Positions 34,401 through 42,684 of a stretch of 64,000 nucleotides of DNA are shown piece by piece. The notes under the pieces were generated by a model. That model was not told the DNA's origin. It did no database searches and saw only the letters and a list, made by a program, of their open reading frames with translations. Position numbers and translations under genes: made by a program. Within the stretch, counting starts at the first letter, position 1, and every line of letters starts with the position of its first letter. This stretch comes from Prosopocoilus inquinatus (Eukaryota; Arthropoda; Insecta; Coleoptera; Lucanidae). The stretch lies in contig CM069873.1 of the NCBI GenBank assembly GCA_036172665.1, positions 31,736,001 through 31,800,000 of the forward strand, written 5' to 3'.

Positions 34401-37397
34401 TGTGTCACAGATTCCATCTATGAAGCTCTGCACCGTCAACATTTGAGGAATTCAACAGGAGCTGTGGGATATGCCAACTGGGCCAGACGCGCTAAGTCCG
34501 CTTCGAATTCCTAAAGAGTTTCTCCGGATTTCTGACAGCGATTCCTCAACTGCGCATGGTATACCTCGGTCAGATGGGCCTGTCCGTAACGCGTTTCCAT
34601 CCTATTCACCTGCTTGTCGAAGTCTTCTTGTTCCTCTGGCGGCATCGTTTGTAGCACATCGGTAGCGTCCCCTCTCAAAGCCACAATTAACGAAGTGGCT
34701 TTTTCGCTGGCCGTCCATCTGTTCGCCTTTGCTGCTGCTTCGAACTGTTTGAAGTAGTTGGGCCAAGAACACTTTCCATCGAACGTTGGTGGTTTTATTT
34801 TCAATTTCGAATTTTCTGCTGGTCCTTCCATAATTCGGGTTTCATTATTTCCTAGTGTTTCTACTGGTGGCTGATCCCCGAACACTCGCAACCCCGCCAT
34901 GATTTGTTCCTGATTTTTGATTTTGTTATCCTGCTGGAATATTATTTCTTCCACATTTTCTTGCATGTTCCTTGTTTCTTCCGATATTTTTACCACTAGT
35001 TTATCTTCGAGTCCTTTCGTTTGTTCTAGAAATTCACCCTTTAAATTTCCGGACTGTTCTAGAAGTTTCTCGTCGAAATTTCTGGATTGCTCTCGAAATT
35101 TGTCGTCTAAGTCTCTAGATTGTTCCAACAATTTATTTTGTAATTTGTCGAAATTTCCAGATTGTTCTAGAAGCTTCTCCTCTAAATTTCTAGATTGTTC
35201 CATCAATTTAGTTCGCAACTCATCTTTGAAGTTTCTAGATTGTTCTCGAAGTTCGTCCTTGAAATTTCCAGATTGTTCTAGAAGCTTCTCCTCTAAATTT
35301 CTGGATTGTTGTTGAAGTTCGTCCTTGAAATATTCAGAATGATCTCGAAGCTTTTCCTCTAAATTTCTGGATTGTTCTCGAAGCTTCTCTAAATTTCCAG
35401 ACTGTTCTAGAAACTTCTCGTCCAAATTTCTGGATTGTTCTCGAAGTTCGTCCTTGAAATTTCCAGATTGTTCTAGAAGTTTTTCCTCTAAATTTCTGGA
35501 TTGTTCTCGAAGCTTCTCTAAATTTCCAGACTGTTCTTGAAACTTCTCGTCCAAATTTCTGGATTGTTCTCGAAATTCATTCTTCAAGATTTTATTAAAA
35601 TCAACGGAACCACACGAAATTTCGAAAAGGAACGTCTCTGGATCTTTACCAGCTGTCAACAAATCGCATCGGAGACGCTGTTGAAGTGCGCCTTTGAAAC
35701 CACAGGTTTCTAACTCTCGTTCTTCCAATTCGGTTTTTAATTCGGCCACTTTTAAGTCTTTCAACAACACTTTTCTGGTAGCCATTGTTTTTTTCGATGC
35801 TGTACTTATTTATTAATCTGATTAAATTTAATTTACTTTAAATTGTTTATTTATTTGCACAAACCCGCACACCGTCACCACTGTTACGTTTTTAGGGTTT
35901 AAATTAATTTATTTAATCCAATAAAACACTCGGTAAAAACTTAACCGTAATTTAATAATGTTTACAATCTAATTTATTTACACACTAATTCTAACTTCGA
36001 CGATCGCTATTTAGAATTCGACTGACTCCTGAGTCCACTCCGGCCGATTTCAGATTCTACGCTGCCTTCTCGTTTGTTCCATGCTGGAAAAGTCGAGTTT
36101 GTTCAGTTTAGACAACGCGGCGGCTGATGACGCACAATAATGAACCGACTTCTTGACTCCTTCAGTGTGACGTAGTGCTGAGTGGCGAGCCACAATATAT
36201 CGTACAATATATGATTATATCAAAGTGTAATCTTAATTATTCAAAGTTCTTTTGCTATAAGTATAAAGCATTTCGTTTTGCAGACAAACAATAACTTTTT
36301 TGCTCATTTCAGAGATATCCGGTATAATATAATCGAAGTCACTTATTGTATGCACGTGTATGCATTCGTTTCTCTATACATATTTTTTTCTAATTTTTAT
36401 GCAATTTCAATAATAATTTTCAAAATGTATATGCTTTTTTAAGTGCTAACTTTGTTCTTTTTTATTCTTAAAAATGACGAATTCATGATTTAAAGAAATC
36501 GGACGTGAGCGCTAAAATTTTACTGCCACTAAAACGTGTAAGCAAATCTACCAATTTCGTTTCCGCATGAAATACGCTTTCAGTTTATTAAACTCAAATT
36601 ACACAAGTTGCAAAATAATGGTCTGGTAAAGCACAAAACAAAATACCTACGGAAAGCCCAGCGTTACAAAGTTCAGTTATAACATTCCAACAGTAAAGGA
36701 GTATTCTTAAATGATCTGAGCATATTTCTTATTTTTCGGCGAAAATATACACGATCGCATCCGGACGGCAGGGTACCAGGCTTGACCGTAATCAACCAGT
36801 TAATTACTTCTCACAGCGGTTTCAGGCCTCCGTGTCTATTGCCTTAAGGGTCAGCAAATTGCCGAGTCGTATCGTTTTTGGTGAGCACCATAGTTCTTAC
36901 AGCAACTCTCTTTCCCTTTATATTTATTGATTATTTATTGCAGGCTAAAGATTTAGGGATCTTACTTGCCTATTTTCCCGTGTGCGTTTACGTATATTTC
37001 CAAATGTTTCTTTCCTGCTTCTTTGGAAATTTCTATACATCTGAAGTGAGTAATAATTTAATTCATAATTAAAAAAAAGAAAAATCTGGCTAACATTTCT
37101 ACTTACAGTACGAACGTTTGCAAGAAGATTTGTACGAAGTTCCTTGGTACGAGTGCAACTCACAATATAAAATGAACATGAAATTTTTTATACACAAGCT
37201 TTCCGCTCCAGTGGCCATCAAAGTTGGAAAATTCACAAGTCTGAATTTCAAATTATTTTTGTCGGTAAGTAGATTGTTACTAAAGACTCCATATTTTTTT
37301 TATTCGTTCATTTATTCCTTGGCATTTTACTTTTCAGGCTATTAGAACTGTAATGTCTTACTGTATGGTAATTTATCAATTAATGCAACATGGCTGA
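22441..37397 (+). CDS. OR-D: odorant receptor (7tm_6), 421 aa, with 12.2 kb intron 5 holding nested retrotransposons
   Basis: Exons 22441-22654, 23112-23346, 23413-23585, 23667-23772, 24561-24780, 36944-37045, 37109-37264, 37338-37397 join to 422 codons ending in TGA. Every splice site is GT-AG and phases equal those of OR-B. The protein starts MTPKSYLHYN and is slightly shorter in exon 1 (214 nt). It keeps GGQLHL, TTEQFKLLG, HQSLLLFCAELENFFSPLMLI, CFFGNFYTSE, LYEVPWYECN and SYCMVIYQLMQHG. Intron 5 (24781-36943) contains a pogo-like element and the whole 27331-36194 Gypsy element with a second LTR element inside it. No other OR exons 1-5 or 6-8 are found between, so the two halves are best read as one gene. 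Whether so long an intron is spliced well is unknown. AATAAA at 37433-37438. Role as for OR-B. Confidence 0.85.
23773..24560. other. Intron 4 of OR-D
   Basis: Contains a pyrimidine-rich tract (about 24120-24430). The acceptor that keeps frame into exon 5 is TTCTAG at 24555-24560. No other feature recognised. Confidence 0.5.
25055..25876. mobile_element. pogo/Tigger-like non-autonomous DNA transposon, TA duplication
   Basis: Terminal inverted repeats start CAGTGTAGTCGCGATAACGT on the left and, on the reverse strand at the right, CAGTGTAGTCTCTTTAACGT. Both ends are flanked by TA (25053-25054 and 25877-25878), the target of Tc1/mariner/pogo elements. The subterminal zones carry repeated GTTCACGTTTTAGAA-like words, typical of pogo-like families, where they are possible transposase sites. 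No transposase is readable; the open frames near 25440-25650 show no known motif. Lies in intron 5 of OR-D. Confidence 0.8.
25877..27326. other. Part of OR-D intron 5 between the pogo-like element and the Gypsy element
   Basis: AT-rich. Apart from the possible OR exon relic at 25951-26085 I see no gene, RNA or clear repeat. Confidence 0.45.
25951..26085 (+). pseudogene. Possible relic of an OR exon 1
   Basis: The frame from 25951 reads (L)GGANSNIKIVTRIW, which lines up with the exon 1 pattern GGxxxxxxxxRxxW with Gly-Gly and Trp at equal spacing. It then shows a hydrophobic stretch and LDYMRKRNSFEYDG, similar to the ADIREKGVSEFN region that ends exon 1 in OR-E, with about four residues missing between. 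No following exon 2 is seen. This could be a chance match; the spacing of GG, W, the charged RKR and the F/Y-D end is the only support. Confidence 0.3.
27331..27656 (-). repeat. 3' LTR of the macro-domain Gypsy (326 bp)
   Basis: Pairs with 35882-36194. Contains 13 extra bases (around 27427) compared with the other copy. Preceded on the minus strand by the polypurine tract AAGGGGGCAG. Flanked outside by ATAT. Confidence 0.92.
27768..29759 (+). mobile_element. LTR-X element, plus strand, internally deleted, AGAA duplication, nested in the Gypsy
   Basis: The 5' LTR is 27768-29098 (starts TGTTACCGTTC, ends GTAGCA) with AATAAA at about 28851-28856. Next comes the primer site TGGCGCCTGACACGTGG (29103-29119) and a gag gene. 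After gag the sequence goes straight into the last roughly 20 bases of the LTR (CCTGTACAGGTACGTAGCA, ending 29759). The flanks are AGAA at 27764-27767 and 29760-29763, so both outer ends are genuine and pol plus nearly all of the 3' LTR were lost by an internal deletion. The same family left the solo LTR at 3093-4588. Confidence 0.85.
29232..29735 (+). pseudogene. LTR-X gag, 3'-truncated
   Basis: Begins MDFKLLPDRLNSEELNYELL about 110 bases after the primer-binding site, with GVQTEGTVAQKRANLRRQLR following. This opening (a small SAP-like helix pair ahead of a coiled region) is common in Gag-like proteins of insect LTR elements. The frame stays open for about 168 codons to the deletion point and then reads into LTR end and host sequence. 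No capsid core or zinc knuckle is left. Codons and frame are otherwise clean, so this copy was coding until the deletion. Confidence 0.65.
29764..30185. repeat. Cluster of direct and inverted copies of a unit of about 120 bp
   Basis: A unit running from GTAGCAGTCCACGGTTTTAC through GACTGTTGCCTGTGGGTGG to CCCGTTCTGTGGAAGATGA occurs twice in plus orientation with a 123-base period (from 29764 and 29887). A 28-base inverted piece follows (29976-30003), then a shorter plus copy (about 30007-30058), then a longer inverted copy (about 30060-30185) joined end to end to make a palindrome centred near 30059. The inverted copy is continuous with the macro domain frame, so it is the original Gypsy 3' sequence and the others are rearranged duplicates. 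Confidence 0.85.
30170..30518 (-). pseudogene. Macro domain (TARG1/OARD1-like) at the C terminus of Gypsy Pol
   Basis: Directly after the integrase the same minus-strand frame reads QDLFKVPM, one TAG (30491-30489), then YSLAYCVAENLKVSKGIAQV and onward to HYFVTKKTSSDKPDY, IPKLGCGLNGLDW and VIRSM. The order DLF..P / SLA.CV...L....GIA..F...G / VTKK..S.KP.Y / P..GCGL..L.W is that of the macro domain subclass of OARD1 (TARG1), which cleaves ADP-ribose from acidic side chains and O-acetyl-ADP-ribose. In that subclass a Lys in the TKK region and the Asp of GCGLD act in catalysis. Here the TKK is kept, but the Asp reads Asn, and the Gly of GDLF reads Gln. Spacing from the integrase end is about 30 residues. 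The C-terminal helix runs into the repeat cluster at 30185. This copy is dead; the fusion is inferred to be ancestral to the family. Confidence 0.82.
30489..34111 (-). pseudogene. Gypsy protease-reverse transcriptase-RNase H-integrase pseudogene
   Basis: Protease at about 34111-33521 with intact active site (MVLDTGATKTIL). Reverse transcriptase at about 33200-32650 with FSTLDLKSGYWQV, FTVMPFGLCNAPATFERLM and then YLDAIIV, in which the second catalytic Asp of YLDD has become Ala. RNase H at about 32400-31950 (FVVDTDASTVGIGGVL; DHAALKWLL; HRNADALSRRP). Integrase zinc region near 31620-31440 (HDGTSGGHLG...CRKCAVC), core with VVVMDYFSK, HSDQGRNF and GMVERFNRTF. Chromatin-side C terminus has VWLYNPQRRRGLSPKV, the usual GPY/F-region form, then the macro domain. 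Frameshifts lie near 33140, 32145 and 31510 and stops at several sites, including a TAG after the first integrase Asp block (near 31300). It would replicate and integrate the element if intact. Confidence 0.88.
34062..35785 (-). pseudogene. Gypsy gag with SAP-like motif and eleven-residue coiled-coil repeats
   Basis: The ATG is at 35785-35783. Residues 1-45 read LKDLKVAELKTELEERELET with Gly and Leu following, the shape of a SAP motif (two helices that bind DNA in other proteins). Residues about 70-262 are about 17 repeats of an 11-residue unit alternating LREQSRNLEEK and LLEQSGNFKDE, predicted as one long coiled coil. Next is the capsid-like region (LKIKPPTFDGKCSWPNYFKQ then FEAAAKANRW), which matches Retrotrans_gag domains. 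The frame stops at 34511 after about 424 codons. A shifted frame to 34062 holds the zinc knuckle start CWNCQEEGH, where another frameshift passes into protease. Confidence 0.85.
35882..36194 (-). repeat. 5' LTR of the macro-domain Gypsy (313 bp)
   Basis: Partner of 27331-27656. On the minus strand it is followed by GTGGTGACGGTGTGCGGG, which should contain the tRNA primer site starting at TGG. Flanked outside by ATAT (36195-36198). Confidence 0.92.
36199..36943. other. 3' end of OR-D intron 5
   Basis: AT-rich except for a short GC-richer part (about 36755-36860). Ends in TTTATTGCAG before exon 6. Nothing else recognised. Confidence 0.45.
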
Positions 37398-39009
37398 AAC
37401 GAATTGTCATTTCTTGTAGACGTTTATTTATTAATAAATAATTACCAAAAATTCAACCGGGTTTTATTGTTCATCGTCGTACTTCATTACGTTCACTGCA
37501 AAAAAAAAATCAAGACGACAAATGAACCAAAGCAGTTAATTAATAAATAAAATAAAAAGATCTGCAAAGTCATGGATTAATTAGAAATCAGGCCTCGAAT
37601 TGATACGAGCGGAAAACTCTTGAATTCTATGCATATATAATTTAAAAAAACAAATTTTATGATTGATTTAAACCAAAATCGTTGCAAAATCAAAAAATTA
37701 AAAGAAAGAACTAGTTAACAAATATCATGAATTTTAGATTTAACATCGATATTTTGATCAAAAATTTTGGGATTAAAATCGATTGTTACTAAACTAAAAA
37801 ATATTAATAAAAGAAAAAAAATAATAATAATAAAAATAAATATAATTTTTAAGAATAATACAAATAAATATAATTTTTTAATTTAACAACGAATTGAGAA
37901 GAAAAGACAAAAATTCGACAAAAGATAATTGTTATTTAGAACCAAATTTGACTTTGAAATCGATTGATAAACCAAAATTGTTGCAAAATGAAAAAGAACG
38001 AAAGAAAGAACCGAGTACATAGTTTATTAATAAGTACGAATTTTCGATTTAACATCAAAATGATGCGAAAAATGAATGCGATCCATATTTCGATCAAAAT
38101 ATTAAAATTAAAATCGATTTAGCACAAAATTGTTGTAAAAATAAAAATTAAAAGGAAAAAGATTAAAAGCCATCGAGTGGATTGTCGAGAGAAGCATAAA
38201 GCCTGTTTTATATTATCCGTTCAGAGACGGAGCGGGATCGTAGCGTTTCAGACAGTTCAGATATTTTTACGCGCGTTTTAAATGAAGTATTTATAATTAT
38301 AGGATCCGCTCCGCTCAAACATGTCGCAGATCAGACATCAACGTTCCGGCATTCTCGAGAAGAATATTTTGTCTGACACGGTCGGTGTCGGAACATGTGT
38401 GACGCTTACGATGACTTTTTTTGAGTCCTTCTTCTTCATCCAAGAGCAGGATAAATCTCCTGTGGAAAGCTTTGAGTACATTTAGACTAAATAAAACTCT
38501 TTTGCACTCGTTAAACGGGTCTTCCATGCCTGTATCGTATAGAATCCGAGCTGTCTGAACGGATGATATAAATATACCCTACTTTTGTCTGAACGGAAAC
38601 GCTACGATTCCGTTCCGCGTCTGACCGGATAATATATAACGAGTTTAAGTCGACAAAGGCAGTCGTTATTTTAAAAAACATTTTAAAATTAAAATGGGTT
38701 TAAAACAAATTTGCAGTAAAAATTAAAAGAGAACGAAGAATGAGGGTCATGGAATTTGTTGGTTAACAAATTTAAATTTTCAATTTAACAGCGAACAAAT
38801 TTTCGACGAAAACATAATTTTTGAAATTGAACTATCCTTAAACTAGGATTGTTAAAAAAAATTCTAATTTAAAAACGACAAAAAGAAGATATTTTAAAAC
38901 AAAAGTTCGAAAAAGAAATCAATTTTAAAATAAAAGTTTAGCAAAAAATAAAAAATATGTTAAACGAAATAGGAATAAGGGTTATTGACTGATGTTAATG
39001 TTATAATTT
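37398..39009. other. Spacer downstream of OR-D
   Basis: Very A-rich sequence (about 37500-38160 and 38660-38990) with many ATCGATTT/AAAATCAAAA words, suggestive of old decayed repeats, plus an inverted-repeat element at 38201-38645. No gene. Confidence 0.45.
38201..38645. mobile_element. Inverted-repeat MITE, about 445 bp
   Basis: Ends pair over about 45 bp: TATATTATCCGTTCAGAGAC then GGAGCGGGATCGTAGCGTTT on the left, and its reverse complement with a few changes on the right (38590-38640). A 71-codon minus-strand frame inside (38527-38315, starting MEDPFNECKRVLFSLNV) may be a leftover of a transposase or captured gene, but I cannot name it. Confidence 0.65.
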
Positions 39010-39579
39010 TTAATAATAATAATAAGTTTTATTGTCCAACAATACATAATATACCAGACAGGACAAACAAATCAGTAATAATAGTAAATAATAAACAACA
39101 GAATATAATTATAATCCAACAAAAGGTACGGAGTAATTAACCCTAATACTAAATATAAAAATTAAGTTTCGCATATCTGTGTACTTACATTACTTTGTAT
39201 AACAATAAACTACAGAAATATTTTGTAAGAAAAAACAGAATTTGGACCAAGAAACTATAGTATTAATTGCAATCTCTTAAATACATATTGTGAATATCAC
39301 AGTCTCTGCATATGGCATTAAAATTATTGCACAAAAATAGGGGATTTTTTTATACTATTCGTACGGTAATGAGTTAAGTAAAAAGTTCTATCATAACGAG
39401 ATTCACATCTAGGAACAAGAAAATTTAATTTTTGCACTAAGGAAGGACAATCAATGCGATTATTAATTAAATTAAACAGAAAAGATATAGATATAACTAT
39501 ACGGCGAGTGTATAATGACTAAAGTTGAACCTGTCTAACAATAATTAGTTATGGATTCCACGAACTGGGTAGAAATTAT

Positions 39580-41330
39580 CTACTCTAAATGTGAGTATTT
39601 TAAGAATTTACGCTGCACACTTTCAATTAATTCTATGTAATAATTATAAACAGGATACCATATTAAAGCTCCATATTCTAATTTAGGCCTTACAAATACA
39701 GAGTATAAATTAATCATAGTTTGCACATTAACAAAATCTCTACTATTTCTGATGACGAAACCCAACATTTTTAATGCAGACTGTACCATGTTATAGATAT
39801 GATTAGAGAAGATAAAAGCAGAAATATGACTAAACTGTATTATAAAGTTTATAATGATATATAATGGTATTAACTTTTCTGTGGAAGGTTAACGTTTTAC
39901 ATTTGTTTACATTCATTTCACCTGATTATAGATAAAATTGTAGAGAATTACAGAACACTTTTGCAAAATTGCGTAAGGTAGAAATTGGTCTATAATTTGA
40001 CACATTCATTGCATCACCAGTTTTCAAGAGAGGACATAATTTTGATATTTTCCAAATGAATAGATGAAGAAGAAAACATCAAGTTACAAATTACAGACAG
40101 TGGTTTAGCTAGAACGTGAGCGCAATCTTTCACTAGGAAACTTGGTATGCCATCGAATCCCCAAGTCATTTTATTTTTTAATTTTTTGTACGCTTTAATA
40201 ACGTCATCTTCCCAAATTTGATGAACATTTATACATTTTGAATATACAGTACCTAGTAAGAAATCATTTGACATTCAGACTCAATGTAAGTACTTGAGAA
40301 GTAATCAATGAATGCATTTACAATGGTTTCCGGGTTCTTATACTCAGCATTATTATATTAAACATGTCCAGGAATTCGCGAAAGATTACGCTTACGGTCT
40401 TCATTCAGACGTAACTCAACATTTTTTATGTAATTATGATAAGCCATATGAATTATTTTAGCAGTAAGCTTTCTGAAATGCTGAAATTTGATATAGTAGT
40501 ATTGTGAATTAAATTTTTTGTAATATTTAAGCAATTTATTTTTTACACGAATATTTTTAATAATATCCTGTGTAAACCAAAAAGGATATTTACATGAAAT
40601 TGTTTTCTGAGTTTTAGCAGGGACGCACAACTTATAGAAACTTCGATTCCGATTCGACATCAGAATAATAATTCAGAAAACTCCAGTCAACTTTAAGAAG
40701 CTGATCATACAACAATATGTAATTAGCCTTTTTTAAATTATATTGTTTATAGTTACTTTTCGAATTAAGGTTAATGGTCTTCGGCTTGTTTAAGTTTAAA
40801 TAAACTAGTAATGGCGGGTGAAAAAAGTCAACTCAGAGTAAAGGCTATTTATCCTCAATAACTGAACTTACATTTCTTATAGAAGTTGTATTGTTCGAAA
40901 CCGGTAAGGCTCCCGTAAGTGGATAATATTTTAGACTTAGCACAGGGAGATTCACTTCCGAAAGTGGTTGCATTGAAATCGCCTAATACAAGAACTTTAC
41001 TCTTAAATAAAAATTCGTAAGATAGCAATAAATCAAAAAAATATTCAAATTCAGGAAGAGCATCATTTGGTGGTATGTAAATACAAATAACATAAAAACT
41101 GTAATAGAACATAATTTACAATCTACGATATCTATAAAAGCCAAATTTTTCTTCACTGCAGAAAAATTAATTGGTGACATCACGTTTTTATCCCGAACAG
41201 CAACAAGGACGCCTCCACCACGTGTGCAATTAGTAGCTTCCAAATCTCTGTCGCATCTTAAGATCGTGTAGCCATCAGGAAATACTTTGGCACTACCAAT
41301 ATCGGACCTTAACCACGTTTCAGTCAAACA
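39580..41330 (-). pseudogene. LINE endonuclease-reverse transcriptase pseudogene
   Basis: Endonuclease pieces: MTETWLRSDI and GGGVLVAVRD in one frame (41327-41100), YIPPNDALPEFE and VLVLGDFNATTFGSE in another (41112-40855), both standard apurinic-type endonuclease motifs. A connecting region follows at 40660-40358. The start of the reverse transcriptase is at 40274-40014 (KAYKKLKNKMTWGFDGIPSF). The piece at 39789-39580 (NLYSVFVRPKLEYGALIWYP) is the post-catalytic region. No FADD/YADD box exists here, so an internal deletion removed it. Confidence 0.8.
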
Positions 41331-41761
41331 AATAATGTCATAATCACCGACTAAAATTGCACACTTAAATTCATCGTATTCATTAATTAAGCTTCTGATA
41401 TTTTGGTAATAAATTACTAGATTACACGAAAAATGTTCAGTACTGTTGGATGTGTTGAAATTTCAGAAACACCATTACGAAATTCTATTTGCAGGTTTTC
41501 TTCTCCATTGGTAAGCAGCAACTCCTGTTTTAATTTTAAGTAATATTCAAGTTCCTTAGGAGTTTTATCTGCATTAAGGTATATTTTCTTAAACTATTCG
41601 TTGTTTCGTAATTTTTTTGCTTGGCGAAGAACTTCAAAAGCAGATATATCATTTACAAATATGATTTTTATTAAACGTGGACATTGCTCAGAATAACGAC
41701 CAATTCGTTTTACATCAATAATATCTGAATCAAAATTTGGTATCAACGTGTTTATTATCTA

Positions 41762-42154
41762 CTATCGCTTTTTGACCTGACATTGCAGTAGGATAGACAA
41801 ACTGAAGCGGGATTTGCTCCTAATAAGTCCCCCATGCAAGGCGGCCATGCTTGCTGTTAAAGCATAATGAAATTTTTCTAAAAATATATTTTTATCGGCG
41901 GCCTTTTTTTCTTCCTTGCTGAGCGTGGACGGTTGTTCTGCAATTCCAGTGCACACAATATTTTTTTTTCTGTTCAATCGTTCAGTAACTTCTGAGACAA
42001 GAGTTTCAAATTCCAATTCATCAAATATAACATTGTTATCTTTTTGAGATTTTAGTTCCTTTACTTCTTCATGTAATGCAGCTATTGCAATTCTAAGTGC
42101 AGAAATTTCGTTCGCCAATTTTTCACAATTTTTACAAGAATTAGATTTCACCAT
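41762..42154 (-). pseudogene. LINE ORF1 fragment
   Basis: 130-codon frame starting MVKSNSCKNCEKLANEISAL with a heptad-like coiled coil (ISALRIAIAALHEEVKELKS) and then RKKNIVCTGIAEQ, a motif common at the start of the RNA-binding part of Jockey/CR1-type ORF1 proteins. It is cut short after about 100 residues. ORF1 would package the element RNA. Confidence 0.7.
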
Positions 42155-42200
42155 TATTGTTATTGTTCACTACCACAAGAAAAAAGTACGAAAAATTATA

Positions 42201-42684
42201 TTATTGGTTGTTTAGGTTTAGATACGAGATCACAAAAACACGTTTGCGACAACAGTTCCCTACATCTAGTTTTTACATAAAACGTAGCACTCAAGGAAGA
42301 TTGCGGTAAACACTTTTCAAATCATAGTCTTTAAACAATTACTGCTGGTTTAATTTAATTCTAAATAATCATTTTTAGAGAGGGCACATTTAATACGAAC
42401 GTTTTCAGTATTTTGTTTGTACAACAGTCATCTTTGTTTTTCAATTATTGGTTATTAACTATGTTTTCCCATTGCGCTCGATTTTCTTGTCTTTACAAAT
42501 ACACTCGTTCCTAGACTGTCTTTCTTTTTAATTTTCGTGTTTATTTATAATATAATTATTTTAGATTCTGGATTATTTGTTTGCTTTTCATTATAATAAT
42601 CACTTGAGAACGGAAAAATATCAATAATTAGTTTAGAAAACAGATAAAAAATTATGTAGATTTTACTTGTACAGGTTGGGCGAT
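42201..42684. other. Spacer between LINE and foldback element
   Basis: AT-rich; may include the LINE 5' untranslated region. Nothing else seen. Confidence 0.4.

Larger units (their letters stand above)
27331..36194 (-). mobile_element. Ty3/Gypsy retrotransposon with a macro domain, minus strand, ATAT duplication
   Basis: An almost complete LTR element, 8864 bp with its nested insert. The two LTRs (35882-36194 upstream, 27331-27656 downstream in element sense) start TGTGGC and end CGTAACA. The flanks carry the 4 bp duplication ATAT (27327-27330, 36195-36198). Element order is LTR, primer site, gag, protease, reverse transcriptase, RNase H, integrase, macro domain, polypurine tract (AAGGGGGCAG on the minus strand, beside the LTR at 27657-27666), LTR. 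By eye the LTRs differ at about 17 sites plus a 13-base and a 1-base indel, so the insertion is not recent. All genes carry stops or frameshifts. A second element (27768-29759) is inserted between macro domain and polypurine tract. The whole lies in intron 5 of OR-D, antisense to it. Confidence 0.92.
39010..42200 (-). mobile_element. LINE (Jockey/CR1-like), minus strand, internally deleted
   Basis: Reading leftward from 42154: ORF1 with a coiled coil (42154-41762), then endonuclease, then the start and the end of a reverse transcriptase, then a 3' region with AATAAAACTTATTATTATT at about 39025-39010. The catalytic centre of the reverse transcriptase is missing between about 40014 and 39790. 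The 5' border past 42200 and the target duplication are not resolved. Confidence 0.82.

Noticed and set aside
34917..35315. 132-codon plus-strand frame rich in Ser, Cys and Phe
   Set aside because: It is the antisense shadow of the Gag hendecad repeats.
22441..37397. OR-D exons 1-5 and exons 6-8 as two separate broken genes
   Set aside because: Exon lengths and phases fit together exactly, no leftover exons 6-8 or 1-5 lie between, and the joined frame is open. One gene with a large intron is simpler, though a fusion of paralogs cannot be excluded.
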